Positions 37,028-44,759 of a stretch of 64,000 bases of DNA are shown here, piece by piece. The position numbers and the translations under genes are program-made. Source of the DNA: Agarilytica sp033852175 (GTDB lineage: Bacteria > Pseudomonadota > Gammaproteobacteria > Pseudomonadales > Cellvibrionaceae); contig JAWSUY010000029.1 in the NCBI GenBank assembly GCA_033852175.1, positions 1 to 64,000 on the forward strand, read 5' to 3'. The notes below the pieces were generated by a model, which ran no database searches, was not told the DNA's origin, and saw nothing but the letters and a program-made list of their open reading frames with translations. Within the stretch, counting starts at the first letter, position 1; each line of letters opens with the position of its first letter.

Positions 37028-37771
37028 TAGTTCACCCCTACATTTCACTAAAATTCAAACAAAATACAAATAATTTAGATCACCCAGGCCGAGATTCTGA
37101 TACGAGCGCACCTCGGATCAAAAACTCAAATTATGGGAAGGCGATCAGATGGCATCCGCACCCTATCGCGTGACCATTAATTTTTAAATTTCCAACTGCC
37201 TTCTTATTGATATAGGACTATTTGCACGGACCGGTTCTGATTAATCTCAGGCATCTAAATCACCTTCACACTTCGGATTTGAATCCAAGACATTAAAGTA
37301 GGCGTCGAGATGCCAAGCAGGAAAATGTATCTCACCTCATTTTAGAAGACCATTAAGACGGGCCTTTGACTTTCGTTTTCGCGATATTCACAGAGTTAGA
37401 GTTGAAATTCTCAATGTCCGCTTTGGGCGAAAAGCGGACACCAGCTGCAGTTTCAGGATTCATATATAATTTTTCTTGAAGAACCCATTGATCATCGACT
37501 TTGGTGGCAACGCCTTGAAATGTCACCCCTCATCACCACAGAGCTGCACAATACGAAATCACATCTCATATCAAAGCGAAGAGCTTAATACGCTCTAAGG
37601 GCTAGCAGCACACATTTTCTGTTTGTGCTCTATGGCCCAATAATATCACGCTGCCTTTGACGCCGAGTTGCACAACATTCAGAAGACAGACATCAATGTC
37701 GCCATAAAAGGCGAAACGCTGCCTGAAATTCAGGCCGGAAGACGCGGCTTTTGATGTCCTTACGTAACTTT
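37028..37771. other. 744-bp intergenic region with decayed coding remnants and a perfect hairpin
   Basis: No intact gene. A perfect 10-base inverted repeat TGTCCGCTTT (37415-37424) / AAAGCGGACA (37431-37440) with a 6-base loop stands in the middle. Two plus-strand fragments read like protein: about 37466-37585 (contains 'HRLWWQRLEMSP' and 'TTELHN') and about 37651-37755 (contains 'DAELHNIQKTDI' and 'GETLPEIQAGRRG'), each closed by stops. They look like remnants of a decayed gene, perhaps a relic of a mobile element. Identity not established. Confidence 0.4.
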
Positions 37772-38452
37772 TCAGCTACCGTCGTCAACGGACGATACCA
37801 CACTTTTTGTACCTTGACCTTTTTGTAAAACTAACCAAGCTACCAACATTGAATTTAGATATGCAAACAACAACAGCCCTGCTTTGTTTAATAAAATTGT
37901 GACCACAACACCTTCGGGACTCAAAGCCTGACTGATTGATGACTTGGCATTTAGAAGATTAAGAAACGCCCACCAAAGTGCAGACTCTGCTGTAGCAATT
38001 TGAGAGCCGTAATCTCTCTCAAATTCAAGAATCGCACCCGCTGAAAGCGTAAAAACCATAAAAATTGCCAAAAATACACACAAGGACAAGGTTTCAAATT
38101 TGTTTGAATGCAAACCAGTTAACAATACTTTAACAGACTTAATGGCTCTGAGATAACGGATTATACGAACAATTTTCGATACTCGCCCCCACCTCAAAAG
38201 ATCTACGGCGGGTATAGATGAAACCAAATCAAGCCAACCCCACTTCATGTACTCTACTTTCGAGTTAGCCGTAAAAAAACACACAAGAAAATCAATTAGA
38301 AAGAAAACACACACGAAAAGATCCACATACTGCAATACCTGCTTTATTTCTGGATCGCTAATCCAAAAAACCTCTAACAGGATTACCCCCAAAACATAGA
38401 CACTGAGAAATAGTAAAATAATTTTGTAAAGTGGTGATCCTTTATCTTTCAT
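37772..38452 (-). CDS. Voltage-sensor ion-channel-like protein lacking the K+ selectivity filter
   Basis: 226 residues with the plan of a six-helix voltage-gated channel: S1 (11-30), S2 (43-60, with Asp54), S3 (71-84), S4 with Arg/Lys every third residue (RWGRVSKIVRIIRYLRAIK, 87-105), S5 (122-144), pore helix (157-167) and S6 (182-208). After the pore helix 'ALWWAFLNLL', where K+ channels have T-x-G-Y-G-D, this protein has NAKSSISQALSPEG (168-181). No other frame restores the filter, so it is not a simple frameshift. Ion selectivity, or even pore function, is therefore uncertain. Three copies of a 7-base repeat precede the start codon. No partner gene is obvious. Confidence 0.85.
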   Translation of the reverse strand: MKDKGSPLYKIILLFLSVYVLGVILLEVFWISDPEIKQVLQYVDLFVCVFFLIDFLVCFFTANSKVEYMKWGWLDLVSSIPAVDLLRWGRVSKIVRIIRYLRAIKSVKVLLTGLHSNKFETLSLCVFLAIFMVFTLSAGAILEFERDYGSQIATAESALWWAFLNLLNAKSSISQALSPEGVVVTILLNKAGLLLFAYLNSMLVAWLVLQKGQGTKSVVSSVDDGS

Positions 38453-38477
38453 TTTTCACTTTTCACTTTTCACTTTT
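38453..38477 (-). repeat. Heptanucleotide repeats at the channel-gene start
   Basis: On the minus strand AAAAGTGAAAAGTGAAAAGTGAAAA runs straight into the ATG of the channel-like gene, i.e. about three GTGAAAA units. There is no normal Shine-Dalgarno other than these GTGAAA units. Loss or gain of a unit by slippage would change the spacing of the ribosome-binding region. Confidence 0.55.
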
Positions 38478-38742
38478 CTTTTGCGGGTTGAGTTAATACG
38501 CCAGACTCCCAATATTACAGTGTCATAGGACTACGCCATCAGGTAGCGATACATTCTTCACCGCTCTGACAAATAGTACAGAAATAATGACAAGAACGAG
38601 ATAAAGAGAACAAGCTTATTATTCGAAATAGTTAAAACCCACCATGCCTAAAACAACAAGCACAAACACAAGCACTAGAATAATTAGCAATTTTATAGGT
38701 AGAAAAACCCACTTTATCTTTGCTTTTTTTCAGCCTCAAGAG

Positions 38743-39342
38743 CTAGCAGTTTTGATAAGCCGCTTGCGCTAATTTTTCCAAGTGTGACGAGAGGGCCCTA
38801 TTTAATTTTATTCCCCGAACAAGCTTTGTCACGAACCGGTATAAAACAAATCCACACGCAACTATCGCGCCTAATTCAATGGAGTCTGTAACATACGAAA
38901 GTCCCCACCAGATTGCACCACCAACCAAGATAGACTTACCTGTCATCTGGTCAACGTTTAACCCCTTATTGAGGCTAGCCGCGCCACGGACAAACCAATG
39001 CTTGTTGGCGCTGTGATTTATCAGGACACTATAAAGCCCTTCATTTGAACCTTTATTTTTAGCTGAGATAAGAGTTATCATTTGTCCCGTTCGCAAGGGG
39101 ATGTCAACACCTATTAGCTTTACATCCTTCTCTACCCCATCATCGGTTTTGATCCAGAATTGGTGATTTGTAATTGAAGTGGAGCTTATTTTTGTAGGGC
39201 TAACGTATCCCCCACTCTTACCCACATAGCCGCCACCACCGCTTGAGGACACTTGTGTTTCACTGTACTTATTGTTACCAAGAACTTCGCCAGTTTCATT
39301 CCAAAATTCAATTTCTTTTTTTCTATGCGTAAAATTCGTCAT
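38743..39342 (-). CDS. Two-helix membrane protein of unknown function
   Basis: 199 residues. The N-terminal cytoplasmic part contains 'SETQVSSSGGGGYVGKSGGYV' split by glycine-rich turns, then a small beta domain ('FWIKTDDGVEKDVKLIG', 'IPLRTGQMITLI') that recalls a family of bacterial proteins with a Ser/Gly-rich start and a 'W-I-K-x-x-D-G-x-E' core. The C-terminal part has two hydrophobic helices (about 135-152 and 156-172) and a short basic tail. AAGGAAA precedes the start. It is divergent from the XseA-like gene across a 426-base gap. Function unknown. Confidence 0.7.
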   Translation of the reverse strand: MTNFTHRKKEIEFWNETGEVLGNNKYSETQVSSSGGGGYVGKSGGYVSPTKISSTSITNHQFWIKTDDGVEKDVKLIGVDIPLRTGQMITLISAKNKGSNEGLYSVLINHSANKHWFVRGAASLNKGLNVDQMTGKSILVGGAIWWGLSYVTDSIELGAIVACGFVLYRFVTKLVRGIKLNRALSSHLEKLAQAAYQNC

Positions 39343-39768
39343 GAGTTTTCCTTTTGTGTAACTACACTTAACGATTTAGTATGAAAAAGTAGCCTGCATT
39401 TTAACACCGCTGCCTACGCTAAAAATAGGCGCTATTTAATGGCGAAAAACCCTCTGCTGGAGTTCCATTATTAAAGCCCAAATTTTACAGGCTTTTACAA
39501 TTAACTACTAGCGGATGGTAAACACAAAACATAAAGACAATTTTTACTAATAGACCCACCGAAAATGTTGATTTAAACAAACCGCACCACTTTTCATGAG
39601 AGCCTTGCAAACTTGTAATAGATGAATGTTGTGGGCGCCAGAATAAGCAGACAAACGCCACAAGTCATCACTAACTAGATTGTCGACACATAACTGTAGC
39701 GCCACATTCGGTATTATGACCAGGCATTTAAAAACACCTCACCAAAGCATGGCGGAGAGCCTATTTTT
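39343..39768. other. Divergent intergenic region
   Basis: 426 bases between the leftward membrane-protein gene and the rightward XseA-like gene; both promoters should be here. I saw no gene, terminator hairpin or clear -35/-10 pair with normal spacing. Confidence 0.4.
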
Positions 39769-40815
39769 ATGAACCGGCAAAATGACGATATTGCGTCCCC
39801 TGATCAAACCCTTTTTCCAGACCAAATTCTACAGGGATACACGCTCACCGAACCCGGCGGCTACATTACCGTTCGAGGCACCGTAAAAAGACTGACTCCT
39901 TTCGCAGATAAGTACATCTACGGCGAAATTCGAGGAATTGATCATGAGATTAGTTTTCGTTGTCCAAGCGGGCGTGCACCTACAGCTAAACACCAAGCTG
40001 TGATACTAGGTGGGTATCTAAAAGTTAAACCGGCCAAAATGCACAACGGACTAGCAGTAGAACTCCAAGGTGAGGTTATCGGAAGCTGGGATGGAATCAC
40101 ACTAAACCAACAGGATGTAATTTGCCCCGAACGTGAATCAGCGAAAACACCACTTTCGCTGTTCCTAAAAAACCAGAGAAAACGTATTCCGGACATTTTG
40201 GTCGTCGGCACAAAAAGAGGGATATTGGATTACCAGACCCCCATCAAGCAAGAAATTGACATTCCTTGGAATGAAAAAATCATTAACGTCACTAACACGA
40301 CCAAATTTTTGAGTGAAATGGAAAGCCTCATTTCTAGCCGTCAGCCAAGCGCTATTGCCATCGTTCGCGGCGGCGCTGACTCAGACAAATCCATGAGCAT
40401 CTGGAGTGATGCGAAGATCATAGATTTTCTTCTTAATACGGGTTGCGCAATATATACGGCTATCGGTCACGCCGACGGTCTTGTGGTACTAGACCAGTAT
40501 GCCGATCAGTCTTTTATATCACCGACAGACCTTGGCCACTGCCTCGTCAATGCTCTTAAACGGCTTGAAACTGACGACCAATTGGCGCGTAAGTATCATT
40601 CGATAGCCCAAGACAATGACTCACTCAATGAACGCGTTACAGAGATGGAATTCAATTACACGCAAAAAATTCAGGCAATAGAGAAAGAGCACCTAACGTC
40701 ACTCTCTGGCCTCAAGTCTCATAGCAGACTAATGATGCTTATAGCAGTTACTTTCGGTACTACGCTATTATTGCTAACAGGATTTATGATATTCAGATTT
40801 TTTTCTAGCCCCTGA
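39769..40815 (+). CDS. Exonuclease VII large-subunit (XseA)-like protein with membrane anchor
   Basis: 348 residues. Residues 30-108 look like the OB-fold of XseA ('GYITVRGTVKRLTPF', 'ILGGYLKVKPAKMH'). Residues 140-265 follow the XseA catalytic domain: 'IVRGGADSD' (Arg200; XseA GRGGGS), 'AIGHADG' (His234; XseA AVGHETD), 'LDQYAD' and 'ISPTDLGHCL' (XseA 'aDfvADlRApTPsaAAe'). The spacing after GH is identical to XseA, but the Asp of GHETD is Gly here and an Asp stands one place earlier. A coiled coil (275-312) is much shorter than in XseA, and a hydrophobic helix (321-343) ends the protein. True XseA is soluble, about 450 residues, and pairs with XseB, which is absent here. A membrane-tethered nuclease-like protein of unknown role. 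Confidence 0.75.
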   Translation: MNRQNDDIASPDQTLFPDQILQGYTLTEPGGYITVRGTVKRLTPFADKYIYGEIRGIDHEISFRCPSGRAPTAKHQAVILGGYLKVKPAKMHNGLAVELQGEVIGSWDGITLNQQDVICPERESAKTPLSLFLKNQRKRIPDILVVGTKRGILDYQTPIKQEIDIPWNEKIINVTNTTKFLSEMESLISSRQPSAIAIVRGGADSDKSMSIWSDAKIIDFLLNTGCAIYTAIGHADGLVVLDQYADQSFISPTDLGHCLVNALKRLETDDQLARKYHSIAQDNDSLNERVTEMEFNYTQKIQAIEKEHLTSLSGLKSHSRLMMLIAVTFGTTLLLLTGFMIFRFFSSP

Positions 40816-40905
40816 GCGTCTACTCCACCGACTTACACAACAGAACACATTAGCTATGGCTATTTATAATATTAACTTCAATTTAATAACAAATAAAAGC
40901 CCTAC

Positions 40906-41559
40906 TTACTGAAAACCTTCTCGTGACCAGTGAATTGAATTGTTAATAGCACGTATCATTCGTTGCTGAACCATATCCAAATCATACCCATAGCCGTCAT
41001 TAGAACCATTTGCCAGCTTTCTCAATTCGCTTGGAATATTACTAAGTTGCAATATCAAGCTCTTGGGCACTTTACGTCCCTCTAGGCTGACATTAGAAAG
41101 ACTCTTTATTGCTTGGTCAATTTTATCTGCGGCTAAAACTAGATCTTTATTAGTTGCATCTGGAATCTTTAGGGGTTGCTGACTCCGCTTGCCTCTTCGG
41201 GCCTGAAATAGAACCCTCTCATTAGAAATAAATAATGTGTTTGCAGATAAAATCAGCTCCATTTCATCTTTTGCCATTCGATTAACGCCTTCGCTCTCCA
41301 TAAGAGTATCAAGGTCTGGCAATTTGATTACCAAACCAGCAACCAGGCTATTGGGGTCTGCAATATTGTTGTGTGTCATCACTATTGCCGAATAATGTCG
41401 GTTCCCATACCTAATTTGAGAAATATCCCAAAGAGTATCCCCCGGTTTCAATATGTACACTTGAGATTGAAGAGGATTACTACCCATCTTCTCTGCATAA
41501 GTTAGGTGGGTCGGTATAAATAACCCCAATGAAAACAATATCACCAAAACTTTATTCAT
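40906..41559 (-). CDS. Exported LysM-domain protein
   Basis: 217 residues from the ATG at 41559 (upstream GGCGGAAT; an in-frame ATG at 41577 is the alternative). Signal peptide (about 1-21, cleavage after TYA), then one LysM domain (about 33-82: 'YILKPGDTLWDISQIRYGN', 'NNIADPNSLVAGLVIKLP') that binds peptidoglycan, then about 120 helical residues of unknown role. It sits 55 bases after the gene at 41614, in line with the Tae4-like amidase, so it may localise or modulate the amidase system at the cell wall. Confidence 0.85.
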   Translation of the reverse strand: MNKVLVILFSLGLFIPTHLTYAEKMGSNPLQSQVYILKPGDTLWDISQIRYGNRHYSAIVMTHNNIADPNSLVAGLVIKLPDLDTLMESEGVNRMAKDEMELILSANTLFISNERVLFQARRGKRSQQPLKIPDATNKDLVLAADKIDQAIKSLSNVSLEGRKVPKSLILQLSNIPSELRKLANGSNDGYGYDLDMVQQRMIRAINNSIHWSREGFQ

Positions 41560-41613
41560 TTGATTCCGCCCATTCACTCTAGACCCAGTTCACTCGACAG
41601 CAGTAAAACACGT

Positions 41614-42324
41614 TCATTTCAAAATAAATTCGATTTTATGATGAAATACAAATACATTTTTATCACCTACATTTTTCTTCAAGAGCGCGTGTTCATCTCC
41701 GGTTAAACCACACTGACTAGAACCTGTTTTACTTTTCCGCTCTTCAGACAAAACGAATTTTTCGACAGATTCCAACTGATACCATTCCAGCCACCGACCA
41801 GACACCGAGCTAACTGACAATTTATTTTCGGCTATAGCATTAGTCCACTCAATTAGCGCACCCGATTCTGATAAAAACCCTACCATCTTGTCTTTTCCAT
41901 CAATAGCACCACGAGGTAATACAGGAGAAGAAATCGGCTTACCGTTTTCGATCGCTGCAAGGTAGTATTGAAGTGATCGGCAAGGTAGATCCTGAACCTG
42001 CAAACTCGATATAATACTCGGAAATTCAACGTCATATAGCTCTCGGGATTTCCTTACTATGCAGCTCAACATGGTTTGGTAATCGAGCGCCATGTTTGCT
42101 GACTGCGGCGTGTGATTTTCACCAAGGATAAGAAGTGAGCCTCTTTTGATCACGCCCAACGATCCAGAAGACGAATTTTTAACGTCTGTCATTTTCCAAT
42201 CAACACGACCAGTTTCGTCCGGCTCTCCGAAAACTAACATGGCGCATGACGAATCTTTTACGGGGGTCGCTATACAAGAATTGCATAGTAGAATTAACGT
42301 GATAAAGAATAGTTTTCTAGTCAT
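41614..42324 (-). CDS. Exported partner of the Tae4-like amidase (candidate immunity protein)
   Basis: 236 residues from the ATG at 42324, which overlaps the amidase stop by one base (TGATG). A signal peptide with 'LLCNSCIATP' suggests export, possibly lipidation at Cys16. The mature protein has several cysteines ('SSCAML', 'LSCIVR', 'LPCRSL', 'SQCGLT') and no motif I can name. It is longer than known Tai4 proteins (about 100-150). Strict coupling to a peptidoglycan amidase gene and periplasmic localisation are what an immunity protein would need. Confidence 0.68.
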   Translation of the reverse strand: MTRKLFFITLILLCNSCIATPVKDSSCAMLVFGEPDETGRVDWKMTDVKNSSSGSLGVIKRGSLLILGENHTPQSANMALDYQTMLSCIVRKSRELYDVEFPSIISSLQVQDLPCRSLQYYLAAIENGKPISSPVLPRGAIDGKDKMVGFLSESGALIEWTNAIAENKLSVSSVSGRWLEWYQLESVEKFVLSEERKSKTGSSQCGLTGDEHALLKKNVGDKNVFVFHHKIEFILK

Positions 42325-42839
42325 CAAAATACCCAAAATTTTACATTAGAGACGCCGGTATGATCCTTATGGTCTAGTGTTGCTTTACTATTCGCTCTCC
42401 ATGCTGTGGCGTGACTAGCGCCTGGTATACGAGACGGGTCCAAAAAAAGAGCAATGCCTTGGCTTTTTCCAACTCTAGAAGTCATTTTTGCACCTGAATT
42501 TATAGGCCAATCGATATCTGGTGGCCCATATTTTTTAGTTAGATATCTACTCATCGCGAAAACACTAGAAATGAGGTTTTGACGATTCGGCCTAAACCCA
42601 TACCCCGAAGGAATAGGGTCTCCCCATTCGTTCAATGCGATTGAAAGACGCACTGTGCATGCGTTTTCCAGCTCATGATGACTAACCTGCGTACTGGTAA
42701 ACCCGGCCAGAGAAAACGCCTCTGCGCTGGTATAATTTAGTTGCAGGTCTTCAAGCCTGCCAATCATTTTCGAGAAATTTAGACCCTTTCGCTTGATATA
42801 GTTTGAGCTGAGAGGGGTCGGTGTAGCAACCTCGGACAT
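42324..42839 (-). CDS. Tae4-like T6SS peptidoglycan amidase effector
   Basis: 171 residues. 'ENACTVRLSIALNEWGDPIP' (58-77) carries the catalytic Cys61 of the NlpC/P60-type Tae4 family, which normally reads 'NaCa.R.S.aLn..G..ip'; 'GKSQGIALFLDP' (124-135) and 'GASHATAW' with His143 supply the second half of the site. Tae4 enzymes cut gamma-D-glutamyl-mDAP bonds in the periplasm of target cells after T6SS delivery. No signal peptide, as expected for a T6SS substrate. A very strong AAGGAGGTGA ribosome-binding site precedes the start. The immunity candidate at 41614 overlaps its stop. Confidence 0.85.
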   Translation of the reverse strand: MSEVATPTPLSSNYIKRKGLNFSKMIGRLEDLQLNYTSAEAFSLAGFTSTQVSHHELENACTVRLSIALNEWGDPIPSGYGFRPNRQNLISSVFAMSRYLTKKYGPPDIDWPINSGAKMTSRVGKSQGIALFLDPSRIPGASHATAWRANSKATLDHKDHTGVSNVKFWVF

Positions 42840-43185
42840 TATTTCACCTCCTTAATAGTGTTAGCTTGAGTTTTTTCGTATCATTAACCGAATCAGGGAA
42901 TAGGGAATTACGCCAAGGTTTGCGACCATTCTGTCACAGCGCGTGATTCTGCCAAGATATAGGTCAGGCTTCTAGAGAAGATTGGCCAAAATGACTAACG
43001 CGCCCGAAATTGACACCGTATTCACCATAATACGCAATTGCCCTAGACCTCATAAAGCAAGCTGTCATCGTAGGCCGATGAATAATAAATATTTAACTCA
43101 GATAAGATTCGATTTGCCGTTCTGCTCATCAGACAAAATAAAACTCTCGGATGAACAACTAATTTTTCATTACTAAAACCACACC
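42840..43185. other. Intergenic region upstream of the Tae4-like gene
   Basis: 346 bases holding the leader of the amidase operon. A plus-strand frame at 42982-43176 has no ribosome-binding site and no sign of real coding. Nothing else seen. Confidence 0.4.
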
Positions 43186-43370
43186 TCACAACCCAAGTAT
43201 CTTAGTCAGTCTATACCACTCTTCACTACGAATAGGTTTAACATTCTGCACTTGATCAAGAATATTGCGTTTAGAAACACCAAAAAGCTTAGCTGCATCC
43301 GACGCAGACAAAACACTCTTTTTAGCAGGGCCTTCATTTCTTGCGGCGTAGGCGGCACATACTGACTCAC
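43186..43370 (-). pseudogene. Frameshifted small helix-turn-helix gene
   Basis: From the GTG at 43370 the frame reads SQYVPPTPQEMKALLKR and then loses sense; from a CTAAAAAG run the -1 frame continues KKSVLSASDAAKLFGVSKRN and on to 'PIRSEEWYRLTKILGL' and a stop at 43186. Joined, it would be a protein of about 61 residues typical of small phage or plasmid XRE-like regulators ('TPeel..l...gLs..daA.l.gVs.Rtv...'). Either one base is lost, or a -1 ribosomal shift on the A-run makes the full product. The A-run is not a canonical heptamer, so a pseudogene is more likely. Confidence 0.6.
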
Positions 43371-43371
43371 T

Positions 43372-43494
43372 TTAACCTACAGGACTCAATACCAAACCAG
43401 AGACGCTTAACGCATACACCACTAGAGCGCTTAGTGACAACACACCAATCATAGCTGCGCACACACACAACCGCGTACCTAATATATTAGACAT
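43372..43494 (-). CDS. Tiny membrane protein (40 residues)
   Basis: A 40-residue frame starting MSNILGTRLCVCAAMIGVLS with one hydrophobic helix (about 8-35). Its start is preceded by GAGGAGGGGGTAAAGGT, among the best ribosome-binding sites in the region, which is the main evidence that it is real. Its stop lies one base from the GTG of the helix-turn-helix pseudogene, so the two form a small operon. Function unknown; the size suits a toxic or regulatory membrane peptide. Confidence 0.55.
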   Translation of the reverse strand: MSNILGTRLCVCAAMIGVLSLSALVVYALSVSGLVLSPVG

Positions 43495-43692
43495 ACCTTT
43501 ACCCCCTCCTCATACAATTAACAGACAAAAATACTATTGATTGGATAGCCATTCATCCCTCAAAACCCCCGGCGAATTAGACGCAGCCGCGCCCTAGGCT
43601 GGGGAACAATTTGTAAAAAAGGCGGCACACAAACCTTATTGCTTGCCCCCAAAGAAACCTAGGCCCCATTTCCCGATGTGCTTATCCCACTG

Positions 43693-44205
43693 TCAGAACA
43701 GGCCCGTAGAGTCGATCTTCTGATCACCGCATATTCCCCGCGCCCCGCCTAAACATTTCGAATAATGAAAGTAGTATTTTTTAAACTTATTCGGGGGAAA
43801 CCCAGTATTCACTTTAAAAAAAGCTGAAAACGATTCTCTATCTGAGTATCCAAGGTCACATGAAATTTTCTCTATCGATACGCCATCAAGCAAGTATTTG
43901 ATCGCTAAATGTCTACGGACTTGCTTACGCAAATCCTTGAAACCCTCCCCATCCACTTTTAACCTATATTTAATCTCATCCACTTTCACACCTAAATCAT
44001 CCGCTACATCCTGTATTTCCATAGTAAAGCTACCCGTCCGCTCTATCAACGCAGACACAACCAACTCTGCGAACCCCTTAAGAACAGGAGGATTTCTATA
44101 CTTTATGTTTCGTGCAACCAACGTTAAGAAATACCCTTCGCTCTTAGCGCAGCCTATATCTAAGGCACTCATCGAAATATTCTCAACATGAGACTCGTAT
44201 ATCAT
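43693..44205 (-). CDS. AraC-type transcriptional regulator
   Basis: 170 residues from the ATG at 44205, with GAGGG at a proper distance; a GTG at 44232 overlapping the previous stop (TAGTG) is the alternative. The C-terminal half carries two helix-turn-helix units of the AraC family: 'TMEIQDVADDLGVKVDEIKYRL' and 'SIEKISCDLGYSDRESFSAFFK', ending 'NTGFPPNKFKKYY' (family 'tG.sP..yR'). The N-terminal ligand domain is only about 50 residues, much shorter than usual. It closes the six-gene operon starting at 46199 and may regulate it. Confidence 0.85.
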   Translation of the reverse strand: MIYESHVENISMSALDIGCAKSEGYFLTLVARNIKYRNPPVLKGFAELVVSALIERTGSFTMEIQDVADDLGVKVDEIKYRLKVDGEGFKDLRKQVRRHLAIKYLLDGVSIEKISCDLGYSDRESFSAFFKVNTGFPPNKFKKYYFHYSKCLGGARGICGDQKIDSTGLF

Positions 44206-44231
44206 CGCGAATTTCCCTCTAAAAAATATCA

Positions 44232-44441
44232 CTAATATGCGACCAGTTCCGGGACGCCAGAGTCTTCATGCTCGACGGAGACTAGCAGCAACCACATGTT
44301 TTTTTCTAAATCTTCCAAAAGCCGAATAGATTCTTTGGCCTTTCCCTTTTCAAGACACACCCTCGCCTTTGCAACAATATCAATAAATTCATGCGCTAAT
44401 ATGCCAGCCAGAGGATCATTAAACGCAACTAAACCGGACAT
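44232..44441 (-). CDS. Small helical protein, operon gene 5
   Basis: 69 residues, all-helical, with 'FIDIVAKARVCLEKGKAKESIRLLEDLEKNMW', a plan shared with the preceding gene ('EIRVLLRQGKSTQALEMADSLNNLP'): helix, Gly-Lys turn, amphipathic helix. It overlaps the 3' end of the preceding gene by 13 bases and abuts the AraC-type regulator. Resembles the short TPR-like proteins found in many gammaproteobacteria. Function unknown. Confidence 0.65.
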   Translation of the reverse strand: MSGLVAFNDPLAGILAHEFIDIVAKARVCLEKGKAKESIRLLEDLEKNMWLLLVSVEHEDSGVPELVAY

Positions 44442-44740
44442 TCGTTCGTGGCCTGTGTGCTTCGCCTATATATAACGGGTTTTCCAGCGTCAGCCTTAAT
44501 ATCTGTCGCCATCAACAGATCTCGCCAATGCGATAATTCTCGCCGACAAGGATAACGCGATAAATACTGAGCAATTGCTTCCGTCGTATGCAGTGCTTGC
44601 GCACTATTTGCCTGGTTCATAGGCAAATTATTGAGCGAATCCGCCATTTCTAGTGCCTGTGTAGATTTTCCCTGACGCAATAACACTCTAATTTCTTGCA
44701 TACCCGTTTTGGCGATAAACAATGCTATGTTGTTTCTCAT
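44429..44740 (-). CDS. Small helical protein behind a poly-G ribosome-binding region, operon gene 4
   Basis: 103 residues, helical, with a TPR-like hairpin 'IRVLLRQGKSTQALEMADSLNNLP'. The start codon comes directly after ten G residues on the coding strand (44741-44750), so the Shine-Dalgarno sequence is a homopolymer prone to slippage. Its 3' end overlaps the next gene. Probably a protein-protein interaction module. No family named. Confidence 0.65.
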   Translation of the reverse strand: MRNNIALFIAKTGMQEIRVLLRQGKSTQALEMADSLNNLPMNQANSAQALHTTEAIAQYLSRYPCRRELSHWRDLLMATDIKADAGKPVIYRRSTQATNECPV

Positions 44741-44750
44741 CCCCCCCCCC
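44741..44750 (-). promoter_or_regulatory. G10 homopolymer at the ribosome-binding site
   Basis: Ten consecutive C on the plus strand (G on the coding strand) immediately precede the ATG at 44740. Length changes would alter Shine-Dalgarno strength or spacing and hence expression of the downstream genes, including the AraC-type regulator if translation is coupled. Confidence 0.5.
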
Positions 44751-44759
44751 TCATAATTC

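Noticed and set aside
37772..38452. Frameshift as explanation for the missing channel filter
   Set aside because: The other frames of the pore segment carry no TxGYGD motif and the S6 helix follows in the same frame.
42982..43176. Plus-strand 64-residue frame
   Set aside because: No ribosome-binding site, no domain, odd composition.
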